Shown here: positions 24,322 to 32,096 of the stretch, in pieces
Numbering within the stretch: position 1 is the stretch's first letter
Layout of the letters: every line of letters begins with the position of its first letter
NCBI GenBank assembly: GCA_045652815.1
Contig: JAZOLH010000024.1
Location: 1-40,611 of the forward strand
Source: UMGS755 sp045652815
Lineage (GTDB): Bacteria > Bacillota > Clostridia > UBA1381 > UBA9506
DNA length: 40,611 nucleotides
Reading direction: 5' to 3'
The notes under the pieces: generated by a model
What the model was told of the DNA's origin: nothing
Database searches by the model: none
Seen by the model: only the letters and a program-made list of their open reading frames with translations
Program-made: the position numbers and the translations under genes

Positions 24322-24350
24322 ATTGTACCAACAAATTCAGTTCTTGTCAA
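24322..24350 (-). promoter_or_regulatory. Unit A promoter
   Basis: On the minus strand TTGACA (24350-24345), a 17-base spacer and TACAAT (24327-24322) precede the Gfo/Idh/MocA gene by about 80 bases. It is consensus-like, so negative control is more likely than dependence on an activator. Confidence 0.85.
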
Positions 24351-24440
24351 GACTTTTGGGCATTTTTTGCTTACAAAAATCCCTTAATTTTTCCTTATTA
24401 TTTTAGGCACAATGTAACATAATCTCCAAAAATTCGGCAA

Positions 24441-24471
24441 AAAAGAAAGCGGCAGGAAAAAATCCTGCCGC
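24441..24471 (-). terminator. Terminator of the dehydrogenase-transketolase unit
   Basis: On the minus strand GCGGCAGGA-TTTTT-TCCTGCCGC (24471-24449) is followed by TTTCTTTT. It starts 16 bases after the stop codon of the transketolase C-terminal gene. Confidence 0.88.
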
Positions 24472-24486
24472 AAAATGCGTTTTATA

Positions 24487-25452
24487 TTATTTCTTGGCTA
24501 CCGCTTTTTTCACCGCATCGGCAATATGTGATGCGGTCAATCCAAAGCGTTCCATTAAGTACGCCTGGTCGCCCACCTCGCCAAATTCATCTTGAATACC
24601 AATCTTTTCAAAGGGAACAGCAACTGCGTTTCCTGCCAAAACCTCAGAAACAGCACTGGCAAGACCGCCGATAAGCTGATGATTTTCCGCGGTGATGATG
24701 GCGCCTGTTTCTGTCGCACACCGAAGTATGCACGCCTCATCAATGGGCTTAATGGTAAACATATCAATCACACGCACAGAAAGACCCTCTGCTTCAAGTT
24801 CTCTCGCCGCTTGCAGGGCCTCTGCAACCAAAATGCCACAACTGATAATGGTGGCATCCTTGCCCTCTTTGACCGTAACGGCTTTTCCGATTTCAAATTC
24901 GGAGCCTTCTTCATAAATTTTAAATGTTTTGCGTCTTGAAAAACGCATATACTGAACGCCGTAGGTTTCTGCCATTTTGTTCACCAGAGCACGCAGCATC
25001 ACGCCATCGGAGGGTTCTAACACCGTGATTCCCGGCATGACGCGCATCATACCAATGTCTTCAAAGGGCATATGTGTGCCACCGTTTGTGGTGGTGGAAA
25101 CGCCGGCATCGCCGCCGATGATTTTAACATTCAGCCCTGAATAGGCGGCAGACATATAAATCTGATCATAAACGCGTCTGGATGCAAACACAGAAAAGGT
25201 GTTAAAGAAAGGAATCATCCCTGCCGCAGACATACCGCCTGCCATACTGCAACCGTTGGCCTCTTGTATGCCGATGTTAATGGCTCTGTCGGGGTGCTCC
25301 TTCGCAAAGCCCTTAAGACCCATGGAGGTGGCCAGGTCGCAGATGATGGCAACAACCTTTTCATTTTTCGCCACAACTTCGCTCAGCGCCTCGCCATAAG
25401 CGGCGCGCATTTCCCGACTGTCGACTTCTAATTTGTCCAATACTTTTACCAT
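24487..25452 (-). CDS. Transketolase, C-terminal subunit
   Basis: This 321-aa half of a split transketolase carries the pyrimidine-binding domain and the C-terminal domain. REMRAAYGEAL, VAIICDLATSMGLKGFAKEHPDRAINIGIQEANGCS (cofactor-activating Glu in GIQEA, near residue 63), GVSTTTNGGTHMPFEDIGMMRVMPG and the transketolase_C segment SVRVIDMFTIKPID are visible. It overlaps the N-terminal-subunit gene by seven bases (GGAGGTG lies before ATG 25452), which suggests coupled translation and a complex. It transfers two-carbon ketol units between sugar phosphates. In this setting it may be a pathway-specific paralog rather than the central enzyme. Confidence 0.92.
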   Translation of the reverse strand: MVKVLDKLEVDSREMRAAYGEALSEVVAKNEKVVAIICDLATSMGLKGFAKEHPDRAINIGIQEANGCSMAGGMSAAGMIPFFNTFSVFASRRVYDQIYMSAAYSGLNVKIIGGDAGVSTTTNGGTHMPFEDIGMMRVMPGITVLEPSDGVMLRALVNKMAETYGVQYMRFSRRKTFKIYEEGSEFEIGKAVTVKEGKDATIISCGILVAEALQAARELEAEGLSVRVIDMFTIKPIDEACILRCATETGAIITAENHQLIGGLASAVSEVLAGNAVAVPFEKIGIQDEFGEVGDQAYLMERFGLTASHIADAVKKAVAKK

Positions 25453-26300
25453 TTGAAATCACCTCCGGGATAGGTGCCTTCACTCAGGCGACGCTCGATT
25501 TCACGAACGCTCTCCTCCCCTTCTTCGGGGCCAAAGGCAAGATAGTGGTTAAAGGGCTGGGCTTCCGCCAAGGGTACGCCAAGACCCTTATAGGTGTCTA
25601 AAATAATGCAATGGGGTCTGCCTTCATCTTCCTTGGCACGGAGAACGGCTTCCCAAATGGCTTTTACATCATAGCCGCAAACAACCTCTGTTCCCATGCC
25701 GAAAGCACGGAATTTTCCTGCTAAATCCACAGGATTGCAGATTTCTTCCAAGGTGCCGTCTAACTGTTTTTTGTTCCAGTCCACAAACGTAATAAACCGG
25801 TCGAGTTTTAAATGAACAGCCGCCTCACAAGCTTCCCAGACCTGACCTTCGTTACACTCACCGTCACCCACGATGCAATAGGTGTAACTATCGCGGTTTT
25901 GCAGGCGATTGGCAAGGGCAATGCCGCAAGCCGCCGAAATGCCCTGCCCCAAAGAACCGGTGCTCATATCAACGCCGGGTACGCGCAATCTGTCAGCGTG
26001 GCTGGGCAGTTTGGTGCCGCCCTTGTTGAGGGTTTTCAGCCAATCCATAGGGAAAAATCCTTTCAGCGCCAAGGCCGCATACAGCGCCGGCGCGTTGTGC
26101 CCTTTGGAGAGCACAAACCAATCCCGTTCCTCCCAAGTGGGATTTTGCGGGTCTATTTTCATCATACCGCCGTATAAAACCGCCAGCACATCGGCAATGG
26201 AAGCCGAGCCGCCAATGTGACCGTAACCGGCTTCTGCTATGGCGCGAATGGTCCAGATGCGGATATCGGCAGAAAATCGGGTTATTGTTTCAAAATCCAT
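25446..26300 (-). CDS. Transketolase, N-terminal (TPP-binding) subunit
   Basis: This 284-aa thiamine-diphosphate-binding half has the landmarks GHIGGSASIADVLAVLY, LSKGHNAPALYAALA, DMSTGSLGQG (about 115-124), and the TPP motif starting GDGECNEGQVWEA and ending with the Asn in WNKKQLDG. GAGAGGTG precedes ATG 26300. It lies 38 bases after the dehydrogenase gene and seven bases into the C-terminal-subunit gene. The pair forms a complete catalytic site only together. Split transketolases are common in Firmicutes and archaea. Confidence 0.92.
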   Translation of the reverse strand: MDFETITRFSADIRIWTIRAIAEAGYGHIGGSASIADVLAVLYGGMMKIDPQNPTWEERDWFVLSKGHNAPALYAALALKGFFPMDWLKTLNKGGTKLPSHADRLRVPGVDMSTGSLGQGISAACGIALANRLQNRDSYTYCIVGDGECNEGQVWEACEAAVHLKLDRFITFVDWNKKQLDGTLEEICNPVDLAGKFRAFGMGTEVVCGYDVKAIWEAVLRAKEDEGRPHCIILDTYKGLGVPLAEAQPFNHYLAFGPEEGEESVREIERRLSEGTYPGGDFKW

Positions 26301-26338
26301 AAGTCACCTCTCGAGTTAAAACTTTAAACAAACGGTGG

Positions 26339-27850
26339 TCAGTCTCTTTCAACAGTACCTTCCCAGGTATCCATTTCCTTGTTTTTGGAAACTTCATCAT
26401 ACCAATGCTTAGTCACGGTTTTCGCTCTTGTGTAGAAGCGGATACCGTCTTCGCCTAATACGTGCAGATCGCCGAAGAAGGAGTTTTTGTTGCCGGAGAA
26501 GGGATAGTATGCAGAAGGTACGGGAATACCAACGTTAATGCCTACCATGCCGCCATCGGTCAGCATTTCAAACTTGCGGGCATAGTAACCGCTCTGGGTA
26601 AAGATAACAGAGCCGTTGGCAAAGGGGTTGGCGTTCATAATAGCAAGACCTTCGTCGAAGTCTTTAATACGTTTGATAACGGTTACGGGACCAAATACTT
26701 CTCTGTCACCGATGGTCATACCGGGTTTAACTTTATCCAAAATAGTGGGACCCACAAAGAAACCATTTTCATAGCCGGACACTTTCACATCGCGGCCATC
26801 CAGCACCACTTCGGCACCTTCGTCAATACCTTTCTGAATCCAGTCGCAAACAAACTGTTTGTGTTCTGCGGTGACAACGGGACCCAGTTTGGTTTCGGGG
26901 TCATAAGCACAGCCAACTTTCAATGCCTGTGCTTTTTCTTTCAGCATCGCCACAAATTTGTCTGCAATGCTTTCCTGCACAGCAATAACGGGCAGAGCCA
27001 TACAGCGCATACCGGCACAACCATAGGTGGAGTTGATGATAGCATTGGTTGTGCTTTCTAAGTTGCAATCTTCCAAGACCAGTGCATGGTTTTTCGCTTC
27101 GCACAGTGCCTGCACACGTTTACCGTTTGCCGCCGCTGTGGAATAAATATGTTTACCGATTTCGGTGGAACCAACAAAGGTGATGGCTTTCACCCGTTCA
27201 TCGGTTAAGAGAATTTCTGCTTCTTTTCTGCTACAGGTTACCAGGTTCACAACACCCTTGGGGAAACCGCCTTCTTCATAGAAAAGTTCCATAATACGCA
27301 TAGCGGTCAAGGGCGTGTGGGATGCGGCTTTTAACACAACGGTGTTACCGGTTACAATGGCAAGAGGCACCATCCAACCCCAAGGAATCATTGCGGGGAA
27401 GTTAAAGGGCACAATACCTGCCACAACGCCTAAAGGCATTCTGTAAGTAGTGGTATCAAAATCTGTGGTCACCTGCAGGGCGCCTTTTCCCTGTGTGGTC
27501 ATGGGCGCCGCACAAGCAAGTTCTGTGGGCTCAATGGCTTTTAACACATCGCCACGGGCTTCCACCAATGTTTTACCCAGTTCTTTTGCACAAAGTTCGG
27601 TCAGTTCATCAATATGGTCAACCAAAATGTTGCGCCATTTAAACATCATCTGTGTTCTTTTGCTGATAGAGGTGCGGGACCATTCGGGAAATGCCCCGTG
27701 AGCCGCCGCCACTGCTTCTTCCACTTCTTCCGCGGTACAGCAAGGCACTTCGGCAATCACTTCGCCTGTACTGGAATCTGTTACAGGCATCCATTTATTT
27801 GTTTTGGAATCCTTCCATTCACCATTAACGCAATATTGTTTTTTAATCAT
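26339..27850 (-). CDS. Methylmalonate-semialdehyde dehydrogenase-type (CoA-acylating) aldehyde dehydrogenase
   Basis: This is a 503-aa member of the aldehyde dehydrogenase superfamily, MmsA/IolA branch. Those enzymes convert malonate or methylmalonate semialdehyde and CoA to acetyl- or propionyl-CoA with NAD. Features are PFNFPAMIPWGWMVPLAIVTGN (about 148-169), FVGSTEIGKHIYSTAA, the AKNHALV stretch in place of the usual glycine pair before it (QALCEAKNH), and the catalytic Cys283 in GCAGMRCMALP, which matches the branch-specific GxRCMA motif. AGGAGG precedes ATG 27850. It is the first gene of unit B. Inositol or valine catabolism genes are not nearby, so the semialdehyde substrate may differ here. 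Confidence 0.88.
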   Translation of the reverse strand: MIKKQYCVNGEWKDSKTNKWMPVTDSSTGEVIAEVPCCTAEEVEEAVAAAHGAFPEWSRTSISKRTQMMFKWRNILVDHIDELTELCAKELGKTLVEARGDVLKAIEPTELACAAPMTTQGKGALQVTTDFDTTTYRMPLGVVAGIVPFNFPAMIPWGWMVPLAIVTGNTVVLKAASHTPLTAMRIMELFYEEGGFPKGVVNLVTCSRKEAEILLTDERVKAITFVGSTEIGKHIYSTAAANGKRVQALCEAKNHALVLEDCNLESTTNAIINSTYGCAGMRCMALPVIAVQESIADKFVAMLKEKAQALKVGCAYDPETKLGPVVTAEHKQFVCDWIQKGIDEGAEVVLDGRDVKVSGYENGFFVGPTILDKVKPGMTIGDREVFGPVTVIKRIKDFDEGLAIMNANPFANGSVIFTQSGYYARKFEMLTDGGMVGINVGIPVPSAYYPFSGNKNSFFGDLHVLGEDGIRFYTRAKTVTKHWYDEVSKNKEMDTWEGTVERD

Positions 27851-27902
27851 GTTTCTCCTCCTATGAAAAAGGTTTGTTAAAGTGCTTCACGCTATATGAT
27901 TT

Positions 27903-27931
27903 ATTGTATCACTTTTTCTTCTATTTGTCAA
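27903..27931 (-). promoter_or_regulatory. Unit B promoter (dehydrogenase-transketolase)
   Basis: On the minus strand TTGACA (27931-27926), a 17-base spacer and TACAAT (27908-27903) lie about 50 bases upstream of the dehydrogenase ATG. Confidence 0.85.
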
Positions 27932-27932
27932 C

Positions 27933-27967
27933 ATTCCGTTTTAATAATTAAAATTAAATTCCGTTTT
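27933..27967. promoter_or_regulatory. Direct repeats in the IclR/unit B control region
   Basis: ATTCCGTTTT occurs at 27933-27942 and again at 27958-27967, a 25-bp period in otherwise AT-rich sequence. They lie immediately upstream of the unit B -35 box and about 20 bases upstream of the regulator -35 box. They are candidate binding sites for the adjacent IclR protein. Confidence 0.45.
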
Positions 27968-27987
27968 TTAAAATTTAATTGTTCGGC

Positions 27988-28016
27988 TTGACTCCGTTGC
28001 CAAAAAAATGTATAAT
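27988..28016 (+). promoter_or_regulatory. IclR-family regulator promoter
   Basis: TTGACT (27988-27993), a 17-base spacer and TATAAT (28011-28016) precede the regulator ATG by about 50 bases. Confidence 0.82.
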
Positions 28017-28068
28017 AAAAATATAACGACAGAAATTCTTACTTTTATAAACAGGAGTTGAAACCTCT

Positions 28069-28854
28069 ATGGAAACCTCCGCAAAAGAACGTCAGGCGAG
28101 CTTATCCTCCGATAAACTCCTTGCGATTTTAGAATGCATCGCCGCCGACGGTGCGCCCATGCGCCTGCAGGATGTTGCCGAGCAAAGCAACATGAGTCAG
28201 TCCACGGTTTTGCGCTATTTGCGCACCCTGCAAAATGCCGGCTATGTCTATCAGGATGACTACACCTCGCGCTATGCCCTGACCTGGAAGCTTTGCGCTC
28301 TGACAGAAAATTTAGATTCCTATTTGGGACTGCGAAACATCGCCTCGCCTTTTGTGAATCAGTTGGCAAATTCTTTTAAGATGGGAGTTTGTCTGGTGGT
28401 TGGCAAAGAAAATCAATCCCTTTATTTAGATTGTATCGACCATCCGCAGGCAGAATATACGCCCTTGCAATATATTGGTAAGCACGCGCCGTTGCACGCA
28501 ACCGCCTCGGGCAAACTGCTCCTTTCCACCTTCACGCCATCGCAACTTTCCGGCTACATTAAGGAAACAGGCCTAAAGCGTTACACCGACCGCACCATCA
28601 CGCAGGAAAAAGTTCTTGCAAAAGAACTTGAAACTGTTATGGCTCAGGGCTACGCCATCGACGACGAAGAATGTGAATTGGGTCTTAAATGTGTATCCTA
28701 TCCGCTGTATTCCTACACAGGCAAAATCTGTGCCGCTATCAGCGTGTTCGGCAATGTACACGAAATGCAGGACGAAGCATTTATGAATACATTACACGCC
28801 GCTTTAAAAGAAACAGCAGAATGCATTTCTCTTCGCCTTGGATACAGTAAATAA
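28069..28854 (+). CDS. IclR-family transcriptional regulator
   Basis: This 261-aa protein has a winged-helix N-terminal domain (about 12-72) with LLAILECIAADGAPMRLQDVAEQSNMSQSTVLRYLRTL. An effector-binding IclR domain follows (about 85-258), with GVCLVVGKENQSLYLDCID, HAPLHATASGKLLLST and GYAIDDEECELGLKCVSYPLY. ATG 28069 has AGGAG 11 bases upstream. Family members are usually tetramers that repress or activate aromatic or sugar catabolism in response to a small acid. It is divergent from the dehydrogenase-transketolase unit and is likely to control it. The effector is unknown. Confidence 0.93.
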   Translation: METSAKERQASLSSDKLLAILECIAADGAPMRLQDVAEQSNMSQSTVLRYLRTLQNAGYVYQDDYTSRYALTWKLCALTENLDSYLGLRNIASPFVNQLANSFKMGVCLVVGKENQSLYLDCIDHPQAEYTPLQYIGKHAPLHATASGKLLLSTFTPSQLSGYIKETGLKRYTDRTITQEKVLAKELETVMAQGYAIDDEECELGLKCVSYPLYSYTGKICAAISVFGNVHEMQDEAFMNTLHAALKETAECISLRLGYSK

Positions 28855-28864
28855 AGAAAAAGAT

Positions 28865-28902
28865 AAGGGACTGTGGCTATGCGCCACAGTCCCTTTATTT
28901 TT
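28865..28902. terminator. Bidirectional terminator between iclR-type gene and unit C
   Basis: A perfect 13-bp stem, AAGGGACTGTGGC-TATGC-GCCACAGTCCCTT (28865-28895), is followed on the plus strand by TATTTTTTT and on the minus strand by ATCTTTTTC. It serves both convergent units. Confidence 0.92.
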
Positions 28903-30210
28903 TTACTTCTCCACGATTTCAGACAGAACCTGATCTGCAACAGCCAGAGTGTGTTTAATATCTTCTTCGGTATGAGCGGTGGAAATGTAAATTCTGCCGC
29001 GCTTGGAAGAGAAACGAATACCGTAAGATTCCATTGCCTTAACAAATTTCTGGTAGAAAGGCACATCCGCTTTGGAAAGCCATTCACGCAGGTCGGCAAC
29101 GTCTTCATCAAAACCGAAGTACAGAACAAATACGCTGGCGATGTGACGGGCATACACTTTGATACCGTGTTTTTTACCCAGTTCACGGAAACCGTCAACC
29201 ATCATACCTGTCAGTTTGTGCAGTCTTTCATAGGTGCCGGGTTTTTCCAGTTCTTTAATGGTGGCAAGAGCCGCCGCAGTACCAACAGGGTTACCGTTAA
29301 AGGTACCTGCAGGTTTTAAACTTTCCATCACGTCTTTTCTGCCGCAAAGCACGCCGAAGGGATAGCCGGAAGCAATAGCTTTGGCAAAAGTGGAAATATC
29401 GGGGGTAACGCCGAAGTGCTTCTGGGCGCCGCCTAAAGATACACGGAAACCTGTGATAACTTCATCGAAAATTAAGAGGATGTTATATTTTTTGGTCAGT
29501 TCACGCACGCCTTCTAAGTAGCCGGGCTGAGGCAGAACCGGACCGGAGTCTAACATAATGGGTTCCATGATAACAGCCGCAATGTCATCACCATGAGCTT
29601 TGAACAGATTTTCAAGATATTCTAAATCGTTCCAAGGTGCAACGAACAAATCATCGGCAGAGGAAAGACGCTGACCTTTGGAGTGAATGATTTTGGTGGG
29701 ATCTTCTCTATCGCCCAAATCAGCAACGCTTTCAGCATCGATACTGATTTTTTCTTCATCGGACCAACCGTGGTACTGACCTTCGAATTTAACAATCTTC
29801 CATTTGCCTGTGTAAGCACGAGCCAGACGAAGGGCATACATATCAACCTCAGTACCGGAGTTCTGATAACTTACGATTTCGGCAGAGGGAATGATTTCTG
29901 TCAGTTTTTTAGACAGTTCCATCAGTTTTTCTGTGGGCGCGGAGTACTGGGTGCCCAGAGGAATCTGTTCCATAACCGCTTTGCCAACTGCTTCGGGCGC
30001 GTGACCTAAAAGCACGGGACCAAAGCCCAGCAGAAAGTCGATATATTCGTTGCCATCTACGTCATAGAGCTTAGAGCCCTTACCGTGAGTCATGGTGATA
30101 GGATACTCTGCATAATGAGGCACCTGGAACGAGCTTGCAACGCCGCCTACCAGATATTTTTTTGCTTCTTCATGAAGCTGTTTGGATTTTTCTGTGCAAA
30201 ACTTTTTCAC
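28903..30210 (-). CDS. Glutamate-1-semialdehyde 2,1-aminomutase-like class III aminotransferase
   Basis: This 435-aa PLP enzyme resembles HemL-like aminomutases. It shows KYLVGGVASSFQV, DVDGNEYIDFLLGFGP, NSGTEVDMYALRLARAYTG, EGQYHGW, the cofactor Asp motif FDEVITGFRV (from Asp249) and the PLP lysine in STFAKAIASGYP (Lys277). GTG 30210 is preferred, because AAGGAG lies about ten bases upstream and a further upstream start would overlap the preceding gene. No other heme biosynthesis gene is adjacent. It ends the unit with a UroD-fold protein and a sugar isomerase, so it more likely transaminates or mutates an amino-keto compound in catabolism than makes tetrapyrroles. Confidence 0.87.
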   Translation of the reverse strand: MKKFCTEKSKQLHEEAKKYLVGGVASSFQVPHYAEYPITMTHGKGSKLYDVDGNEYIDFLLGFGPVLLGHAPEAVGKAVMEQIPLGTQYSAPTEKLMELSKKLTEIIPSAEIVSYQNSGTEVDMYALRLARAYTGKWKIVKFEGQYHGWSDEEKISIDAESVADLGDREDPTKIIHSKGQRLSSADDLFVAPWNDLEYLENLFKAHGDDIAAVIMEPIMLDSGPVLPQPGYLEGVRELTKKYNILLIFDEVITGFRVSLGGAQKHFGVTPDISTFAKAIASGYPFGVLCGRKDVMESLKPAGTFNGNPVGTAAALATIKELEKPGTYERLHKLTGMMVDGFRELGKKHGIKVYARHIASVFVLYFGFDEDVADLREWLSKADVPFYQKFVKAMESYGIRFSSKRGRIYISTAHTEEDIKHTLAVADQVLSEIVEK

Positions 30211-30236
30211 AAAATACAACTCCTTTATGTAAACTT

Positions 30237-31049
30237 TTATTTTTGACAAAGTTCTTTGGCAAATGTGGCCGCTCTGCTAATGCCATCCCAACACGTAAAG
30301 CTGGCTTCTTCGATACAAACTGCACCGCTAAAGCCCGTTTTGTAAATGGCTTCCATCATCTCGCCGAGAGGCACAATGCCCGCACCCACCAGCGCAAAAC
30401 CGAGGGGCGAGAGGGACGATAAATCGTTTAAATGCACCGTTTCAATGCGACCCGAAACAGCTGCCAAAAGCTGCTCCCACGCACCCAGCGCATAGGCGTT
30501 GGCTGTATCGAAATTCACGCCAATCGGCAAATCCGAAAGCGCCGCCCAGGTTTTTAAAAATCGCTCTGTGTCAAACACATAGTCAGGATAGGCCCACGCA
30601 CCCGGCTGAGAATGGTTTTCAAGCAAAATTTTCACGCCTGTTTCTTCCGAAACCTTGGCGCATTCTAAAAAACCATCCCTTGCCCAAGAGAGCATCTCCG
30701 CTTCATCCGCTTCAGGATGGTGCTGGCCGGCGGTCAGGCGGATATATGCTGCGCCGATGGCCTTGGCCCGACGCATATCGGCCTTGGCGGTTTCAATCAC
30801 ACGGGCACGCTCTGCCTTATCGGGATGTGTAAAATCAGAATAGGCGCTAACCATCAAGACAGGAAGCGACAATCTTTTGCGAATCTCTGCTATGTCTTCC
30901 TCGCTTTTTTCGCGAATGAACAAAGCGTTAATGTCGATGGCAGCAAGCCCTAGGGCTTTGGCTTTTTCCGACCAGGTTTCTATGGTCAGCCGACCTTCAA
31001 AAAATTCTTTATATAAGGAAACCGGCAAACAACTGATTTTCGTTTGCAT
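30237..31049 (-). CDS. Sugar phosphate isomerase/epimerase family TIM-barrel protein
   Basis: This 270-aa protein of the AP-endonuclease-2 superfamily has a normal family length. Probable metal ligands are at strand ends: Glu144 (ILLENHSQPG), Asp181 (VNFDTANA), His206 (TVHLNDL) and Glu247 or Glu248 (CIEEASF). GGAGG precedes ATG 31049. It lies 15 bases after the UroD-fold gene and 26 bases before the aminotransferase start. Members isomerise or epimerise keto-sugars, hydroxypyruvate-like compounds or inosose; which applies is not readable from the sequence. Confidence 0.85.
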   Translation of the reverse strand: MQTKISCLPVSLYKEFFEGRLTIETWSEKAKALGLAAIDINALFIREKSEEDIAEIRKRLSLPVLMVSAYSDFTHPDKAERARVIETAKADMRRAKAIGAAYIRLTAGQHHPEADEAEMLSWARDGFLECAKVSEETGVKILLENHSQPGAWAYPDYVFDTERFLKTWAALSDLPIGVNFDTANAYALGAWEQLLAAVSGRIETVHLNDLSSLSPLGFALVGAGIVPLGEMMEAIYKTGFSGAVCIEEASFTCWDGISRAATFAKELCQK

Positions 31050-31064
31050 GGTGCGCCTCCTTTC

Positions 31065-32096
31065 TCACATTTGGCTGCTGATTTTGCCATATCGTTTGGT
31101 GCTTTCCACCATTGCTAACAAGTTTTCATTTGTGGTGCGAACGGGAATGGCCATCTCCGGCGCAATCAAATCAACGCCGCCGGCTAAGGCATTCTGCACG
31201 CTTTTTGCCACATCTTTGGGGCGACCGTTTAACAAAACCATCAGGTTGTTCACGCCGCCCACAAGCTTCATATCACCAACCTTGGTTTTGAGTTTTTGCA
31301 AGTTGTTGCGTGAGTCATAAGAAAGGGCATCAAAGCCGGTTTCACGGAACAAGTCCGCCCTGTCGATTACATTGCCCGTTAAGTGAAAAATCACAGGGGC
31401 ATAAGGCTTTATGGCATTGGTTAATTCCCTCTCCGTATCCATCACGGAAATGCGGTAACATTCACGGCTGATTAAGTCCCCTGCCGCATCCTCCGAAATG
31501 GTGATCACATCGGCCCCCGCCTCAAGTTGCGCTAAGGCAAACTCTTTGCAAAGTTCCTTGGTAACAGAGAGAAGTTCCCAAATTTTTTCGGGTGCCAAAA
31601 TCAGCGTATTCAAGGTGTTTTGAATCCCGTTAATGTAGAAAATCAAAGATAACGGACCAACCACCTTGCCCATAATCGCCGCCTGCCCGCCATATCGTTT
31701 TTTCAAGATAGAAATGGCAGTCAGGATGGATTTAATGGGCTTTGCATCTAAATAATTTTTGGGCGGCACAAAATCTTCGGGGCGTTTCAACGCACTGGCG
31801 CGCAGGAAACTTGGGTTTTCGCCGCTGCCCCAATCCACATCGCAACCCAGCGCCCCCGCCTCATTCAAAACGGAGAAATAAGGTGCGATGGAATCAAACC
31901 CCAAATCTGTGTAACTGGTTTCGGCAAGGGCCGCCATACGAACACCGTTTAAGCAGATATGGGGGAAATAACATTTGGTTTTTCGCATACATTCGGAGGT
32001 GGCTAGGGACACAGGGCTCATCACAGGGACTCTGTCAACCGGTTTGCCCGCAAGTGCCGCAAGTACACGCTCACGAGATGTCATTTGCTGCATCAT
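31065..32096 (-). CDS. Uroporphyrinogen decarboxylase (URO-D) fold protein, MtaA/CmuA-like
   Basis: This 343-aa protein begins TSRERVLAALAGKPVDRVPV, the usual opening of URO-D-fold methyltransferases such as MtaA and CmuA. The Zn-thiol site of those enzymes (HxC and a later Cys) is not conserved. The region reads VIFHLTGNVIDR, with His238 kept and Cys replaced by Thr240, and the later site reads LIAPEMAIP, with Met315 where PGC is usual. A corrinoid-dependent methyl transfer to a thiol is therefore doubtful. Its ATG overlaps the regulator stop codon by four bases (ATGA), so translation is coupled. No corrinoid-binding protein gene is nearby. Function is unknown. Confidence 0.82.
   Translation of the reverse strand: MMQQMTSRERVLAALAGKPVDRVPVMSPVSLATSECMRKTKCYFPHICLNGVRMAALAETSYTDLGFDSIAPYFSVLNEAGALGCDVDWGSGENPSFLRASALKRPEDFVPPKNYLDAKPIKSILTAISILKKRYGGQAAIMGKVVGPLSLIFYINGIQNTLNTLILAPEKIWELLSVTKELCKEFALAQLEAGADVITISEDAAGDLISRECYRISVMDTERELTNAIKPYAPVIFHLTGNVIDRADLFRETGFDALSYDSRNNLQKLKTKVGDMKLVGGVNNLMVLLNGRPKDVAKSVQNALAGGVDLIAPEMAIPVRTTNENLLAMVESTKRYGKISSQM

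Noticed and set aside
28903..30210. Heme biosynthesis gene hemL
   Set aside because: The fold fits, but the surrounding catabolic genes and the absence of other tetrapyrrole genes argue against assigning glutamate-1-semialdehyde mutase activity. The URO-D-fold neighbour also lacks support as hemE.
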